The notes: generated from the letters alone by a model not told the origin. Shown: positions 45,404-54,294, numbered from the stretch's first letter. The stretch: 64,000 bases of DNA from Oligosphaera ethanolica (GCF_030814695.1 NZ_JAUSVL010000001.1:4748227-4812226); one strand, 5' to 3'. Numbers and translations are program-made.

Positions 45404-46102
45404 ATGAAGAACCGACTTATCCGCTTTACTCTGATTGAATTGCTGGTAGTCATTGCGATCATCGCCATCTTGGCGGCCATGCTGCTGCCGGCGTTGGCGA
45501 AGGCGCGTGACAAGGCGCGGACCATCAGCTGCGTCAATAACCTCAAGCAAATCGGGCTCTTTATGAGCCTCTATGCCGACGATCACAACGACACGTACCC
45601 CAAATCCAACCAGAATTTCAATGCCTACAATGTTACTGCGCAGTGGAGTGGCAAATGGCAGGACGCCTTGATGAAATACAGCCATCCGGGTGCGACCTAT
45701 GGCAACGAACGCTATTTGACTACGGTCAGCGGTGGTCGCCTGCCCATAGACCCATACGCGTGTCCGACGTCCTTCCCTTACAGCGTCACGACTGACAGCC
45801 GGCACTACGGTCTGAATACTGCCGGCGGCAGTGACTACTGGGGCAAAGATTTGGGTTTGTTGAAATTTGGCAATCCCTCCAGTCGCATGTGCGTGATGGA
45901 CATTGACCGCCGTGGCGGCAGCTATCCCGATCCCCATTGCGATCAGCGGTCAGTTATCGTGCAGAACACCGGCACCGTCAGGCATAACTCCATGAGCGCC
46001 ATGAACGCCGTCTTCTGCGACGGCCACGCCGCGACCATGAAATTCAGCAACATACCCGTCAACAAGGATGCCGCGGACGGCGAATTCTGGTACAAGAAGT
46101 AA
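45404..46102 (+). CDS. Prepilin-type protein with H-X11-DG variant
   Basis: 232 residues from ATG 45404 (GAGAG upstream); the open frame is longer but the leader MKNRLIRFTLIELLVV fixes the start. The helix VVIAIIAILAAMLLPALAKA and KARTISCVNNLKQIG follow the family pattern. The C-terminal motif is HNSMSAMNAVFCDGHA, with 11 rather than 9 residues between His and Asp-Gly. It has its own promoter and terminator, so it is a single-gene unit, unlike the clustered copy at 35270. Confidence 0.92.
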   Translation: MKNRLIRFTLIELLVVIAIIAILAAMLLPALAKARDKARTISCVNNLKQIGLFMSLYADDHNDTYPKSNQNFNAYNVTAQWSGKWQDALMKYSHPGATYGNERYLTTVSGGRLPIDPYACPTSFPYSVTTDSRHYGLNTAGGSDYWGKDLGLLKFGNPSSRMCVMDIDRRGGSYPDPHCDQRSVIVQNTGTVRHNSMSAMNAVFCDGHAATMKFSNIPVNKDAADGEFWYKK

Positions 46103-46124
46103 GGGATTGTTCTCAGCTGTTGTC

Positions 46125-46183
46125 ACACCGCCGGCCATGCGCCAGAGCATGCCTCTGGCGCATGGCCGGCGGTGTTGTTTTAT
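46125..46183 (+). terminator. Strong rho-independent terminator after prepilin gene
   Basis: A perfect stem of more than 20 bp (46125-46147 with 46153-46175), loop CATGC, followed by TGTTTTA. Confidence 0.9.
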
Positions 46184-46271
46184 GGCCTGCGCGGTGATAT
46201 ACTTCCGGCAGTTCAGGCAGCCAGCAAGCAGCCTGGCACGAAGTGCCGCTTGATTGCAGTAATCCCACGCT

Positions 46272-47123
46272 ATGAGTATGCCCATGAAATGTCCGGTCAT
46301 TCGCCCCTTGTGTGTCTTTGCCCTTGTCATTGCGGTCGTCCTCGGTGGCTCCTGCAAAAAAGCGCCGCAGCGCGGCCTTGACGACATCAAGGCCAGCGGC
46401 CAGCTGCTGATGCTGACCAACGCGCCGTTTCCGCCCTATGAGTTTTACGCTGCCGACGGCGATCTCATTGGCGTCGATATTGACATTGCGCGCCGGATCG
46501 CCCGCCACCTCGGCGTGGAATTGACCGTGAGCATCAGGCCCTTTGACGAGCTGCTGCCGGCGCTGGCTGCCGGTGAGGCCGATATGGTGCTGGCCGGCCT
46601 GACTATCAACGACGAGCGTCTCAAACAGGCGTCATTTTCGCTGCCCTACATTGACGCCATGCAGTACCTGATCATCCCCAGCACTGAGAACATCAAGGTG
46701 CTGGAAGACCTCGGCGGCAAAACGGTCGGCGCCCAGGCCGGCAGCACCGGCGAAGAGATCATCGCTAAAGCGATCGCGGACGGGCCGCTGCGCAAGACCG
46801 GTTGTCAGCTGCTGGCGCTGGCCGATCCGGCCGAGGCCGTGGCGAAAGTCCTCAACGGCGAGCTGGATGCCGTGGTTGTAGACGACACGGTGGCCCTGCA
46901 GCTCACCGCCGGCCACGCCGCCCTCAGCGCCACGCCGTTGTTTTCACAAAGCGGCGCCATGCTCTCCGAGCAATACGGCGTGGCCGTGGCGCCGAGCAAT
47001 CCCGAGCTGCTCAGCGCGGTTAACGAGGTCATCACCGAGCTCAAAAACAGCGGCGAGCTCAGCGCAAAGATCAAGAAATACGAAGCGATGGCACGCGAAC
47101 AAACCGGCGCCAACGCGAACTAA
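46272..47123 (+). CDS. Amino-acid-type ABC transporter substrate-binding lipoprotein
   Basis: 283 residues, SBP family 3. An N-terminal hydrophobic segment ends GGSCKK, where the cysteine is a plausible lipidation site though the lipobox is weak. The binding-protein core is typical: GQLLMLTNAPFPPYEF, GVDIDIARRIARHLG, LAGLTINDERLKQASFSLPY, GAQAGSTGEE, and GELDAVVVDDTVA near the end. It would bind a polar amino acid in the periplasm. No permease or ATPase gene is adjacent, so it is an orphan binding protein here. The start is uncertain among three nearby ATGs. Confidence 0.88.
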   Translation: MSMPMKCPVIRPLCVFALVIAVVLGGSCKKAPQRGLDDIKASGQLLMLTNAPFPPYEFYAADGDLIGVDIDIARRIARHLGVELTVSIRPFDELLPALAAGEADMVLAGLTINDERLKQASFSLPYIDAMQYLIIPSTENIKVLEDLGGKTVGAQAGSTGEEIIAKAIADGPLRKTGCQLLALADPAEAVAKVLNGELDAVVVDDTVALQLTAGHAALSATPLFSQSGAMLSEQYGVAVAPSNPELLSAVNEVITELKNSGELSAKIKKYEAMAREQTGANAN

Positions 47124-47317
47124 GCCGCGCCGGCAGGCACAAAACCCTGGCCGCGCGAGGCTACGGCGGGGGCAAGGGTGGACAGGATGGACGCCTGGGA
47201 CCGTGGGGACTGGTTGGCGCTGCACTGGGGCGAGGACTCACGACTCATAACCTGGATTCCCGGGAAATATAACAAGGCGCGCCTCGCGCCTTTCATTTTG
47301 AGCTGAAAAAAACGTCT

Positions 47318-47345
47318 GCCGGGCTCTTGCCCGGCTTGTTTTTTG
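47318..47345 (+). terminator. Insulating terminator in left end of the IS
   Basis: Stem GCCGGGC-TCTT-GCCCGGC (47318-47335) followed by TTGTTTTTTG. It lies ahead of the transposase promoter region (TATACT at 47357-47362) and would block read-in from outside. Confidence 0.85.
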
Positions 47346-47416
47346 CTATTCATTGTTATACTATATAACTAGTTTCATCTTGTTGTTGCTTATCACTGGT
47401 TCACGGAGGCAAGACC

Positions 47417-49072
47417 ATGGCAGATTCTGAAGGCGCAGCGCCGAAACGGCGGGTTCAGGTGATCAATGGCGTTCCGCGGGTCTATGAGGACTACCCTTAC
47501 TGGGACACGGATAAAAAACAATGCCGTCATCGGCGCACATACATTGGCCGTCTGGACGAGCAAGGCGCTTTCATTCCCAGCAAGTCCTACTTGGCCGGCC
47601 AAGCATTGTCGGCTGTGGATGCGGTCAAATCGGCTGAGCGGCGTTTTTACGGCGCCGGCTACCTGTTGGATCATATCGGCAAAGTGACTGGCGTGGAGGA
47701 GGATATCGCCCAGAGCTTCCCCTCCATGAAAGATCAGATCATCTCCTTGGCCTACTTTCTGGTACAGGAGGGAGAAAGCGCCGTCTATCGTTTTCCGCGC
47801 TGGATGCTCTCCCACTGGCATCGCCTCACCCATGCCTTGGGATCACAGGGCATCAGTCGACTGTTCGGGAGTATCACCGAGGAAGCCAAGCTGGACTTCT
47901 TCCGCCTGCAGGCGAAGCGCCGCCTGGAACGGGAATACCTTGCCTATGACACGACCAGCATCTCGTCGTATTCCGAACTGATCAAGCAGGTCAAGTACGG
48001 CCACAACAAGGACGGCGAGCGCCTGCCGCAGATCAATCTGGCCATGGTGTTTGGGGAGGAGTCGGGACTCCCCGTGTACTACCGCTTGCTGCCGGGTAAC
48101 ATCAGCGACATCAGCACCATGGAAAACATGATTGCCGACGCGGCGTTTCTTGAGTTCGCCAAGGTGAAACTGGTCTGGGATATGGGCTTCTTCAGCGCGA
48201 GGAATGTCAACGCCCTGTATCACGCACACTACAAATTCATCGGCGGCCTGCACCCGGACACGACCCTGGCCTGCAGCAGCGTGAAAGCGGTTAGGGACAG
48301 GCTGGTTCACTACGCCAACTATATTGAGGCTGACGATGTCTATTGCATCAGCACCATGATCAACTGGGACTATGCCTGGAGCATGCGTAATGGCGGTGAA
48401 GAACGGGGAAAGCGCCGCATGTACGTCCACGTGTACTATAATGAACAGCGCGCGGCAGCGGAAAGGGCCCAGTTCAACCACGATCTGACGGAACTCAAGA
48501 CCGCCGTGCAAAGTGGCAAAGCCACGGACGCGCAGCTGAAGAGGGCGCAACGGCTGCTGACCATCAAAACCACACCAGTCAAGGGAACTCGAGTCGAGTA
48601 CAATGATGAGGCTATCAAGCAGCACACGAACGATTTTGGCTACTTCGTGCTGTTGTCCAATGACGTGAAAGAAGGAGACAAGGCTCTGGAGTGCTACCGG
48701 AACAAGGACCTGGTGGAAAAGACCTTCAACAATCTGAAGAACCGCCTGGATTTCAACCGTACGCTGGTCAGTTCGGTTGAAAACCTCGAAGGTAAGCTGT
48801 TCGTGGAATTTGTCGCTCTGATCTACATCTCCTACATCCACAAGGTCATGAAAAGCAGGAATCTGTACCGCAACTATTCCATCCAGAGCCTGCTGGATGA
48901 ACTCGACGTCATTGAGCGTTTCGACTATCAGGGGCAACGCGCACGATACAGCGAAATCACTGAAAGACAACGGCAAATCTATGAGGCCTTCGGCATCCTG
49001 GCCCCCGATGGCAAGCCGTCCAAGACCTACAAGCCGGAGACGGCGACCGCCACCCCCGCCCCGGAGGCATAG
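47417..49072 (+). CDS. DDE transposase, IS1634/IS4-like
   Basis: 551 residues; GGAGG lies 7 bases before the ATG. The RNase-H-like core has D in AYDTTSIS (about 177), D in VWDMGFFSARN (about 255) and E within YRNKDLVEKTFNNLK (about 427-441), which is the Y-(2)-R-(3)-E-(6)-K signature of IS4-type transposases. Length and the beta-rich insertion between second D and E fit the IS1634 group. It catalyses cut-and-paste movement of the surrounding element. Confidence 0.95.
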   Translation: MADSEGAAPKRRVQVINGVPRVYEDYPYWDTDKKQCRHRRTYIGRLDEQGAFIPSKSYLAGQALSAVDAVKSAERRFYGAGYLLDHIGKVTGVEEDIAQSFPSMKDQIISLAYFLVQEGESAVYRFPRWMLSHWHRLTHALGSQGISRLFGSITEEAKLDFFRLQAKRRLEREYLAYDTTSISSYSELIKQVKYGHNKDGERLPQINLAMVFGEESGLPVYYRLLPGNISDISTMENMIADAAFLEFAKVKLVWDMGFFSARNVNALYHAHYKFIGGLHPDTTLACSSVKAVRDRLVHYANYIEADDVYCISTMINWDYAWSMRNGGEERGKRRMYVHVYYNEQRAAAERAQFNHDLTELKTAVQSGKATDAQLKRAQRLLTIKTTPVKGTRVEYNDEAIKQHTNDFGYFVLLSNDVKEGDKALECYRNKDLVEKTFNNLKNRLDFNRTLVSSVENLEGKLFVEFVALIYISYIHKVMKSRNLYRNYSIQSLLDELDVIERFDYQGQRARYSEITERQRQIYEAFGILAPDGKPSKTYKPETATATPAPEA

Positions 49073-49211
49073 TTATATTTCCCGGGAATCCAGGTCATAA
49101 GGCATGGTCTCATGGATTGGACCGTGGGGACTTTCGGGACCGTGGGGAATGACGCTTTGGACTCAAGGGACCGATTGGCCGACGTCTGGGATGCTTGGGA
49201 GCGCCGCCGTC

Positions 49212-49345
49212 CCGGCGGCCTTTTGTTTTCAACGCCAAAGGCGCGGCCTAAGATAGCCCAGGGCAAGCGCCCGCAGGGCGCGTCGCCCTGGGTAAGAGTC
49301 CTATCCGAAAGGAGCCCTGAAAGGGCGACCTAAAAAACACTGCGA
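49212..49345 (+). repeat. Dispersed repeat family H, copy 2
   Basis: Contains AAGATAGCCCAGGGCAAGCG, the palindromic partner CGTCGCCCTGGGTAAGAGTC, and ends GGGCGACCTAAAAAACACTG. It is shared with 5839-5970 (reverse) and 62336-62475. Confidence 0.75.
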
Positions 49346-49971
49346 AGGTCGCAAGGCACAAAACGGGGAAAACGTTACATGGTTCCTCGGCCTCATGCGA
49401 CGGCGCGGGCTGAAAGTCCGCTTGGAGTTTGGCAAAACTCGACATTGCGCCGTAGGCGCTTAACCATGCTTAACCCCAGGCTTTAGCCTGGGGAAATGGC
49501 TCACTCCCGGAATCCGTGCCTCGTAGAGGCACCACTTTGCCTGACTTTCGCCAAGGACTCTGAAAAATGTTCTTTTTGATCTACCGACTGCGCTGGCAGT
49601 ACCAACTGGCAGTATAGTTGGAACCCCATCTTGGGACATCGAAAAAACGGCTTGTTATCAGCCATTTTCTCTCTCTCCCCATGAACGAAAACTGCAGCGA
49701 TAGGCGACGTGGACGCCAAAACTGTAGTGCCTCTACGAGGCACTGTCTTTTGATGGTTGTCCACCCCAGGCTGAAGCCTGGGGTTAAGCATAGTAGTGCG
49801 CCTACGGCGCACCAAAGCCAAGCCAGTTTTTCTCCGTTCCGGCTCAAAACCGACCAGAGCCGGAAGGTTTTCCCGTGCCGCAAAAAGCCAAACTCCAGGC
49901 GGGCTGAAAGCCCGCCCCACGGCCGAAAGACGAGCGCGCCTAGGGCTCCCGGTTGCTCTACGGCTCAATTA
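49346..49971. other. Intergenic mosaic with small palindromes
   Basis: No gene. It holds AGGCTTTAGCCTGGGG (about 49480) and CAGGCTGAAGCCTGGGGTTA (about 49767) hairpins. A CCTCGTAGAGGCAC motif near 49520 is repeated in inverse near 49730. GCGCCTACGGCGCA-type palindromes lie near 49445 and 49797, also at 62840. A fragment shared with 5572-5625 lies near 49390. Confidence 0.6.
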
Positions 49972-50150
49972 TCAATGGGTGACCGACATGCCCCCCTCCG
50001 GCGCGGCGGGAGAAGACGTGCCGGGCCAATGTGGCGCCCTCCGGGCGCAAATCCAAGTTGCTTTCAGACCCCGGGTTGCGGCGCCCTCCGGGCGCCTCAC
50101 CCGGGGCTGTGCATGGTACGGCCCTTCGGGCCGAACTTGGCCGATCAGTC
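49972..50150 (+). repeat. Dispersed repeat family F, copy 1
   Basis: A series of GGCGCCCTCCGGGCGC palindromes, GCATGGTACGGCCCTTCGGG and CCGAACTTGGCCGATCAG. It occurs in reverse at 62915-63090 with many base changes but the same palindromes. Confidence 0.7.
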
Positions 50151-50250
50151 TGATGGTTTGCGGCTGGGCGATCAAAAAGGCCGCAGGGACAACGAGTGTC
50201 AGATGGTTTGCGGCTGGGCGATCAAAAAGGCCGCAGGGACAACGAGTGTC
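50151..50250 (+). repeat. 50-bp tandem duplication
   Basis: Two near-identical 50-base units (GATGGTTTGCGGCTGGGCGA ... GGACAACGAGTGTC) at 50151-50200 and 50201-50250. A diverged single copy lies near 62674-62720. Confidence 0.9.
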
Positions 50251-50369
50251 AATGGGTGAGACATTACTCGGAATGCGGCGTTTGCTGCTTTGGGGCGTGG
50301 AAAAAGACCGCTGCCGGGTTACGTTTATAGCTTTTCGTCTTGCAGCTGATCACCTCGGAGCCGCGCTTC

Positions 50370-51344
50370 ATGGTCCCCTTGGCAGAACATCCCGCGCCGT
50401 GCGCAATAAAAAGACTCGGATTATTTGCGTTGTCGGGCGCGCCAGACCCTGTGCGCGCCGAGCGCGGCCAGGCGCGCCTGCGGGATTTCGGGGTGACCGT
50501 CCTTGCACCCGTGCCGACAACGCCCCGCCGCTATTTGGCGGGTGACGACCACGAGCGCCTGGCGAGCTTTTATGCCGCATTGACGCGGGACGACTGCGAC
50601 GCCTGCATGGCCGTCCGCGGCGGTTTTGGCGCCGCCAGGCTGCTGGACGCCATGGACTGGGAGCGCCTGCGCCGCAATCGCAAGCCCGTCATCGGCTACA
50701 GCGACGTCTGCGCCTTGCATCTGGCCGCGCTTCAACACGGCTGTCGCGGGCATATCCACGGCCCGATGCTCTGCAGTGAATTCGGCCGCGAATTGAGCAC
50801 GCCCGAGCAGGGCCGGTCGCTGGACCAGGTCTGGTCGTCACTGCTTGACTGCATGAACGGCCGTGAGGAACTCCTGCCGGCTTGGGCGACCAGCGGCGTG
50901 GAGATACTCAAGCCGGGCATGGCGTGCGGGCAGCTGCTGCCCACCAATCTCTCGCTGCTCAATTCGCTGTTGGGCACAGCGCATTTTCCCACGCGGGTTG
51001 ATAATCCCATCTTGGTCCTTGAGGACATTGGTGAGGCTGCTTACCGCATTGACCGCTATCTCACGCAGCTACGCTCGGCGGGCTACCTGCGGCGCCTGCG
51101 GGGGCTGCTCTTCGGCCAGTTCAGTCAGGCCGACGACCGTGACTACATCCCCGATATTCTGCGCGAAGTCGCCTCCGAGATCGACGGTCCGGTGGCCTGT
51201 GGCTTGCCCTTCGGCCATGTCTTTCCCAGCATCAGCCTGCCGGTGGGGGCGGACGTGGTGCTGACGCTTGCCGACGCCGGCGGCATCCAGCTCCGGCGGG
51301 CCGGCGCTGGCCGGGCTGGCGCCGGGGAAGGGAGCCTCGCATGA
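50370..51344 (+). CDS. ldcA: LD-carboxypeptidase (peptidase S66, muramoyltetrapeptide carboxypeptidase)
   Basis: 324 residues from ATG 50370 (CGGAG ten bases upstream; a TTG at 50340 is possible). S66 fold: GLFALSGAP, AVRGGFGAARLLDAM, nucleophile serine in GYSDVCALH, glutamate in LEDIGEAAYRIDRYL and histidine in LPFGHV form the Ser-Glu-His triad. It cuts the terminal D-Ala from murein tetrapeptides during recycling, normally in the cytoplasm, and fits functionally with NamZ and the MFS gene. Its last codon overlaps the FecCD gene start (ATGA). Confidence 0.9.
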   Translation: MVPLAEHPAPCAIKRLGLFALSGAPDPVRAERGQARLRDFGVTVLAPVPTTPRRYLAGDDHERLASFYAALTRDDCDACMAVRGGFGAARLLDAMDWERLRRNRKPVIGYSDVCALHLAALQHGCRGHIHGPMLCSEFGRELSTPEQGRSLDQVWSSLLDCMNGREELLPAWATSGVEILKPGMACGQLLPTNLSLLNSLLGTAHFPTRVDNPILVLEDIGEAAYRIDRYLTQLRSAGYLRRLRGLLFGQFSQADDRDYIPDILREVASEIDGPVACGLPFGHVFPSISLPVGADVVLTLADAGGIQLRRAGAGRAGAGEGSLA

Positions 51345-52336
51345 GCCGCCCTCGCGTTTCTCCCTGGCTGCTTTACGGTGCGCTGGCGGCCCTGGTGCTG
51401 GTGGTGCTGGTGCTGGCGCCGTTTGCCGGTATCCGCACGATACCGCTGCGGGCGGTGTTTGCCGACGGCGGTCTGCCCCTGGAGCACCGCATCTTCTGGC
51501 AGATGCGGGTGCCGCGCGTGCTTACTGCGTTCATTGCCGGTGCGGCACTGTCTCTGAGCGGCATGTGTTTCCAAGGCCTGTTCCGCAATGTACTGGCGAC
51601 GCCCTTTACGCTCGGGGTATCCGGCGGCGCGTCTTTGGGCGTGGCGATCTACGTCCGTTTCGGGGTCAGCGTGGGCATCATCGGCGTTTCCGGCATGAGC
51701 ACAGCGGCTTTCCTGGGCGCGTTGTGCGCCATCGCCTTGGTCTATGGCCTGACGCGCCTGCGCGGCAACAGCTCCACGGCGGTCATGCTGCTGGCCGGCG
51801 TGGCCGTCAGCGCCTTCTTTTCCAGCCTCATCCTTTTCGTGCAGTATTTGGGCGATGCCAACGACATGTTCCGGGTCATGCGCTGGTTGATGGGCGGCCT
51901 GGACGCGGTGGACTATCCCACGCTCGGCGCCATGGCCGCGCTGTGCCTGGTGACCACGGCCGTGGTCATCAGCCAGGTCGAGGCGCTCAACCTGCTGGCC
52001 GTCGGCGAGGATTTCGCAGCCAGCCGTGGCGTGAACCGCGAGCGCAGCAAGCTGCTGTTTTTCTTCTGCGTGTCGCTGCTGGTTGGCGGTGTGGTGGCGA
52101 TCTGCGGCCCGATTGGCTTTGTCGGCATGGTCTGTCCCCACATCTGCCGGCTGCTGTTCGGGGCCAACCACCGCGTGCTGGCGCCCGCCAGCGTGCTCTT
52201 CGGCGGCGCCTTCCTGGTGATCTGCGATACCTTCGGTCGCAGCGTCGTCGCGCCCGTGGAAATCCCTGTCGGCGTCATCACCTCGCTGGTCGGCGGGCCA
52301 TTCTTCCTCTGGCTGCTGATCCACCACGACGTGTAG
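51341..52336 (+). CDS. FecCD/BtuC-family ABC transporter permease
   Basis: 331 residues with about ten membrane helices. Family motifs: RVPRVLTAFIAGAALSLSGMCFQGLFRNVLATPFTLG near the start, NLLAVGEDFAASRGVN as the coupling segment, and CGPIGFVGMVCPHICRLLFG. Such permeases import iron-siderophore, haem or cobalamin. Neither the ATPase nor the binding protein is next to it; instead it is translationally coupled to LdcA and followed by an unrelated ATPase gene, so partners must be elsewhere. Confidence 0.92.
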   Translation: MSRPRVSPWLLYGALAALVLVVLVLAPFAGIRTIPLRAVFADGGLPLEHRIFWQMRVPRVLTAFIAGAALSLSGMCFQGLFRNVLATPFTLGVSGGASLGVAIYVRFGVSVGIIGVSGMSTAAFLGALCAIALVYGLTRLRGNSSTAVMLLAGVAVSAFFSSLILFVQYLGDANDMFRVMRWLMGGLDAVDYPTLGAMAALCLVTTAVVISQVEALNLLAVGEDFAASRGVNRERSKLLFFFCVSLLVGGVVAICGPIGFVGMVCPHICRLLFGANHRVLAPASVLFGGAFLVICDTFGRSVVAPVEIPVGVITSLVGGPFFLWLLIHHDV

Positions 52337-52528
52337 GCGAAAAGACTTGTTACGAACTAGATTAAGGCTCTGTGCGTCTTCCATCACGTCCTGCTGGAGT
52401 TGCTGCCACAATGTTTTTGGGAACAGCAGGTTCTTGGCCAGTGCTGGTATTGTGGTCGAGCTGGAGGATGATGCCGATCAAGCAACCGGGTGCCGGGATG
52501 GCCGCAGGTTCGCCAAGGAGTGTGACCA

Positions 52529-53635
52529 ATGAGGAAATTGGAGAAGCTACAGATTGAGAACTTCAAATCAATCCGTCAGCAAACGCTGGAATTGGGCGAC
52601 CTGAATGTACTCATCGGCGCCAACGGTGCTGGCAAGTCCAATCTCATGCAGGTTTTCCGTTTTCTGCGGGAGATTCGTCTGCAGAATCTGGCGCGTTATT
52701 CGCTTGAACGGGGCGCCGATGCGTTGTTGTACCGTGGCCGCAAAGTGTCGCCAGCGATGAGGGTTGCCGTGGAGTTTGGCGAGAAGGGCCGTCGCAACGG
52801 CTATCGCCTTGCTCTCATTCCTACTGACGAGAATACGCTGGCCGTTGATCACGAAACGGCGTACGTCTACGACCACCAGCCCAAGAATGGCCCGCGCACG
52901 GTAGAGCTTGGTGGCGCCAGCCGCGAAGCCCGTCTGGCTACCAGTGAAGAGAAGATAGCGCAGATTATCCGAACAGACTTGGAGAGCTATCGAGTCTATC
53001 ATTTTCACGACACCGGCGCCACGGCGGCGCTGCGAGGGCCGGCGGAGGTCCACGACAACCGCTTTCTGCGTCCGGACGCGGGCAATCTGGCGGCGTTCCT
53101 GTACGGATTGCAACAGGCCCACCCGGAGCATTTCCGCAACATCCAGGATGTCTTTAGGCAGATTGCGCCGTACTTCGATGGCTTCAATCTCGCCCCAGCC
53201 AAGATCAATCCCGACAAAATCCGGCTTGAGTGGCGTGAAAAGGGCAGTGATTCCTATTTCAACGGCGTTGCCTTGTCGGATGGTTCACTGCGCTTCCTGT
53301 GTTTGGCCACACTGTTGTTGCAACCGGACCTTCCGGCCATCATCCTGCTTGATGAGCCGGAACTGGGGCTGCATCCGGCGGCAATTGGAGTGTTGGCTGA
53401 CTTGCTGATTGCGGCGTCCATGCGCACCCAGCTGCTAGTGGCGACGCAGTCCGTGACGCTGGTTAATCATCTGGCGCCGGAACAGGTGTGGACCACCGAA
53501 CGCAAAAACGGTGAAACCGTCTTCCAACGTCTTGCCAAGAGCGACTTAACGACCTGGCTGGAATCTTTTGCCGGAGCTGAAGGCTATGGTCTGGGGGATA
53601 TGTGGGAGAAAAACCTGCTGGGAGCGCGACCGTAA
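52529..53635 (+). CDS. AAA_21/OLD-like ATPase of a two-gene module
   Basis: 368 residues. Walker A GANGAGKS (about 31-38) follows the FKSI beta-strand start of SMC/RecF-type ATPases; ABC-like signature LSDGSLRF (about 250); Walker B IILLDEPELGLHP (about 271-283); H-loop region VATQSVTLVNH. The central part is short with no long coiled coil, so not SMC or RecN. AAGGAGTG lies 6 bases before the ATG. It overlaps the DUF4276 gene by one base (TAATG). Similar ATPase plus TOPRIM-like pairs act in phage defence (OLD, PARIS, AbiL type); a defence role here is inference. Confidence 0.85.
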   Translation: MRKLEKLQIENFKSIRQQTLELGDLNVLIGANGAGKSNLMQVFRFLREIRLQNLARYSLERGADALLYRGRKVSPAMRVAVEFGEKGRRNGYRLALIPTDENTLAVDHETAYVYDHQPKNGPRTVELGGASREARLATSEEKIAQIIRTDLESYRVYHFHDTGATAALRGPAEVHDNRFLRPDAGNLAAFLYGLQQAHPEHFRNIQDVFRQIAPYFDGFNLAPAKINPDKIRLEWREKGSDSYFNGVALSDGSLRFLCLATLLLQPDLPAIILLDEPELGLHPAAIGVLADLLIAASMRTQLLVATQSVTLVNHLAPEQVWTTERKNGETVFQRLAKSDLTTWLESFAGAEGYGLGDMWEKNLLGARP

Positions 53636-54294
53636 TGAAAAGGGCGCTGGTACTGGTTGAGGGCTATACCGAGGAACGCTTTGTCAAAGACGTTCTTCAG
53701 GAACATTTTTGGACGCTGAACCTTAGTCTGACCCCTACTCTGCTGGTGACGAAGACGGTCAAGGACGGCGCCGACTTCCGGGGAGGCGTGACCACTTTCA
53801 AGAAGTTCGCCAATGATGTCCGGCGGTTGCTTCAAGGCGCTGGGGATGCGTTGGTGACGACATGTCTTGATTACGATGGCCTGCCGGTAGATTTTCCTGG
53901 CATGGCGACTCGACCGGCAGACAAGGCCGGTGCTCACGTCGCACAGATTGAGCAAGCTATCGCGGCGCATTTTGCCGATCCACGTTTCCTGCCCTATCTG
54001 GCGTTCCACGAGTTTGAAGCGCTGCTTTTTGCATCGCCCGACGAATTGCCCAAGGCCATGACTGACATGAGCAAACAGGCACAATTCCAGGCCATCCGGG
54101 AGAGCTACCCGACGCCGGAAGATATCGACGAGGTCAATTGGCCGTCAAAGCGCATTGTCTCTTTGTTCCGGGCGTATCGGAAGGCCCTGCATGGCCCACT
54201 GGTGGCCAAGCGTATTGGTCTGGAACGGCTGCGGGCTGAGTGCCCACACTTCGCCGCCTGGATCAGTAAACTGGAAGATTTTGCCAGGCAATAG
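53635..54294 (+). CDS. DUF4276 TOPRIM-like protein, partner of the ATPase
   Basis: 219 residues from ATG 53635, which overlaps the ATPase stop. The start LVLVEGYTEERFVKDVL supplies the TOPRIM-type glutamate; TCLDYDGLP gives the D-x-D-like acidic pair; later FHEFEALLF and HGPLVAKRIGLERLRAECPHF complete the DUF4276 pattern. DUF4276 is regarded as TOPRIM-related, so nuclease or RNase activity controlled by the ATPase is the working hypothesis. Its close coupling shows the two function together. Confidence 0.85.
   Translation: MKRALVLVEGYTEERFVKDVLQEHFWTLNLSLTPTLLVTKTVKDGADFRGGVTTFKKFANDVRRLLQGAGDALVTTCLDYDGLPVDFPGMATRPADKAGAHVAQIEQAIAAHFADPRFLPYLAFHEFEALLFASPDELPKAMTDMSKQAQFQAIRESYPTPEDIDEVNWPSKRIVSLFRAYRKALHGPLVAKRIGLERLRAECPHFAAWISKLEDFARQ

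Larger units (their letters stand above)
47251..49094 (+). mobile_element. Complete IS1634/IS4-like insertion sequence
   Basis: 1844 bp. The terminal inverted repeats are 23 bp and perfect (47251-47273 and 49072-49094; CCTGGATTCCCGGGAAATAT then AAC). The 6-bp duplication TCATAA lies at 47245-47250 and 49095-49100. One transposase gene fills the element; its TAG stop ends on the first base of the right repeat. A terminator sits inside the left end. Intact ends and reading frame suggest it is active or recently inserted. Confidence 0.95.
47185..49220 (+). repeat. Dispersed repeat family C, copy 3, split by an insertion sequence
   Basis: Left part 47185-47250 ends CGAGGACTCACGACTCATAA; right part 49095-49220 continues TCATAAGGCATGGTCTCATG and ends with the GCCGCCGTCCCGGCGGC palindrome. 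Joining them across the element restores the order seen at 5350 and 22185. Confidence 0.8.

Noticed and set aside
51143..52411. 422-residue minus-strand open frame
   Set aside because: Antisense to the FecCD permease; histidine/glutamine/alanine-rich with no domain.
52347..52532. Short gene upstream of the AAA ATPase
   Set aside because: Two overlapping short frames exist but neither has a ribosome site or recognisable sequence; the AAGGAGTG here belongs to the ATPase start.
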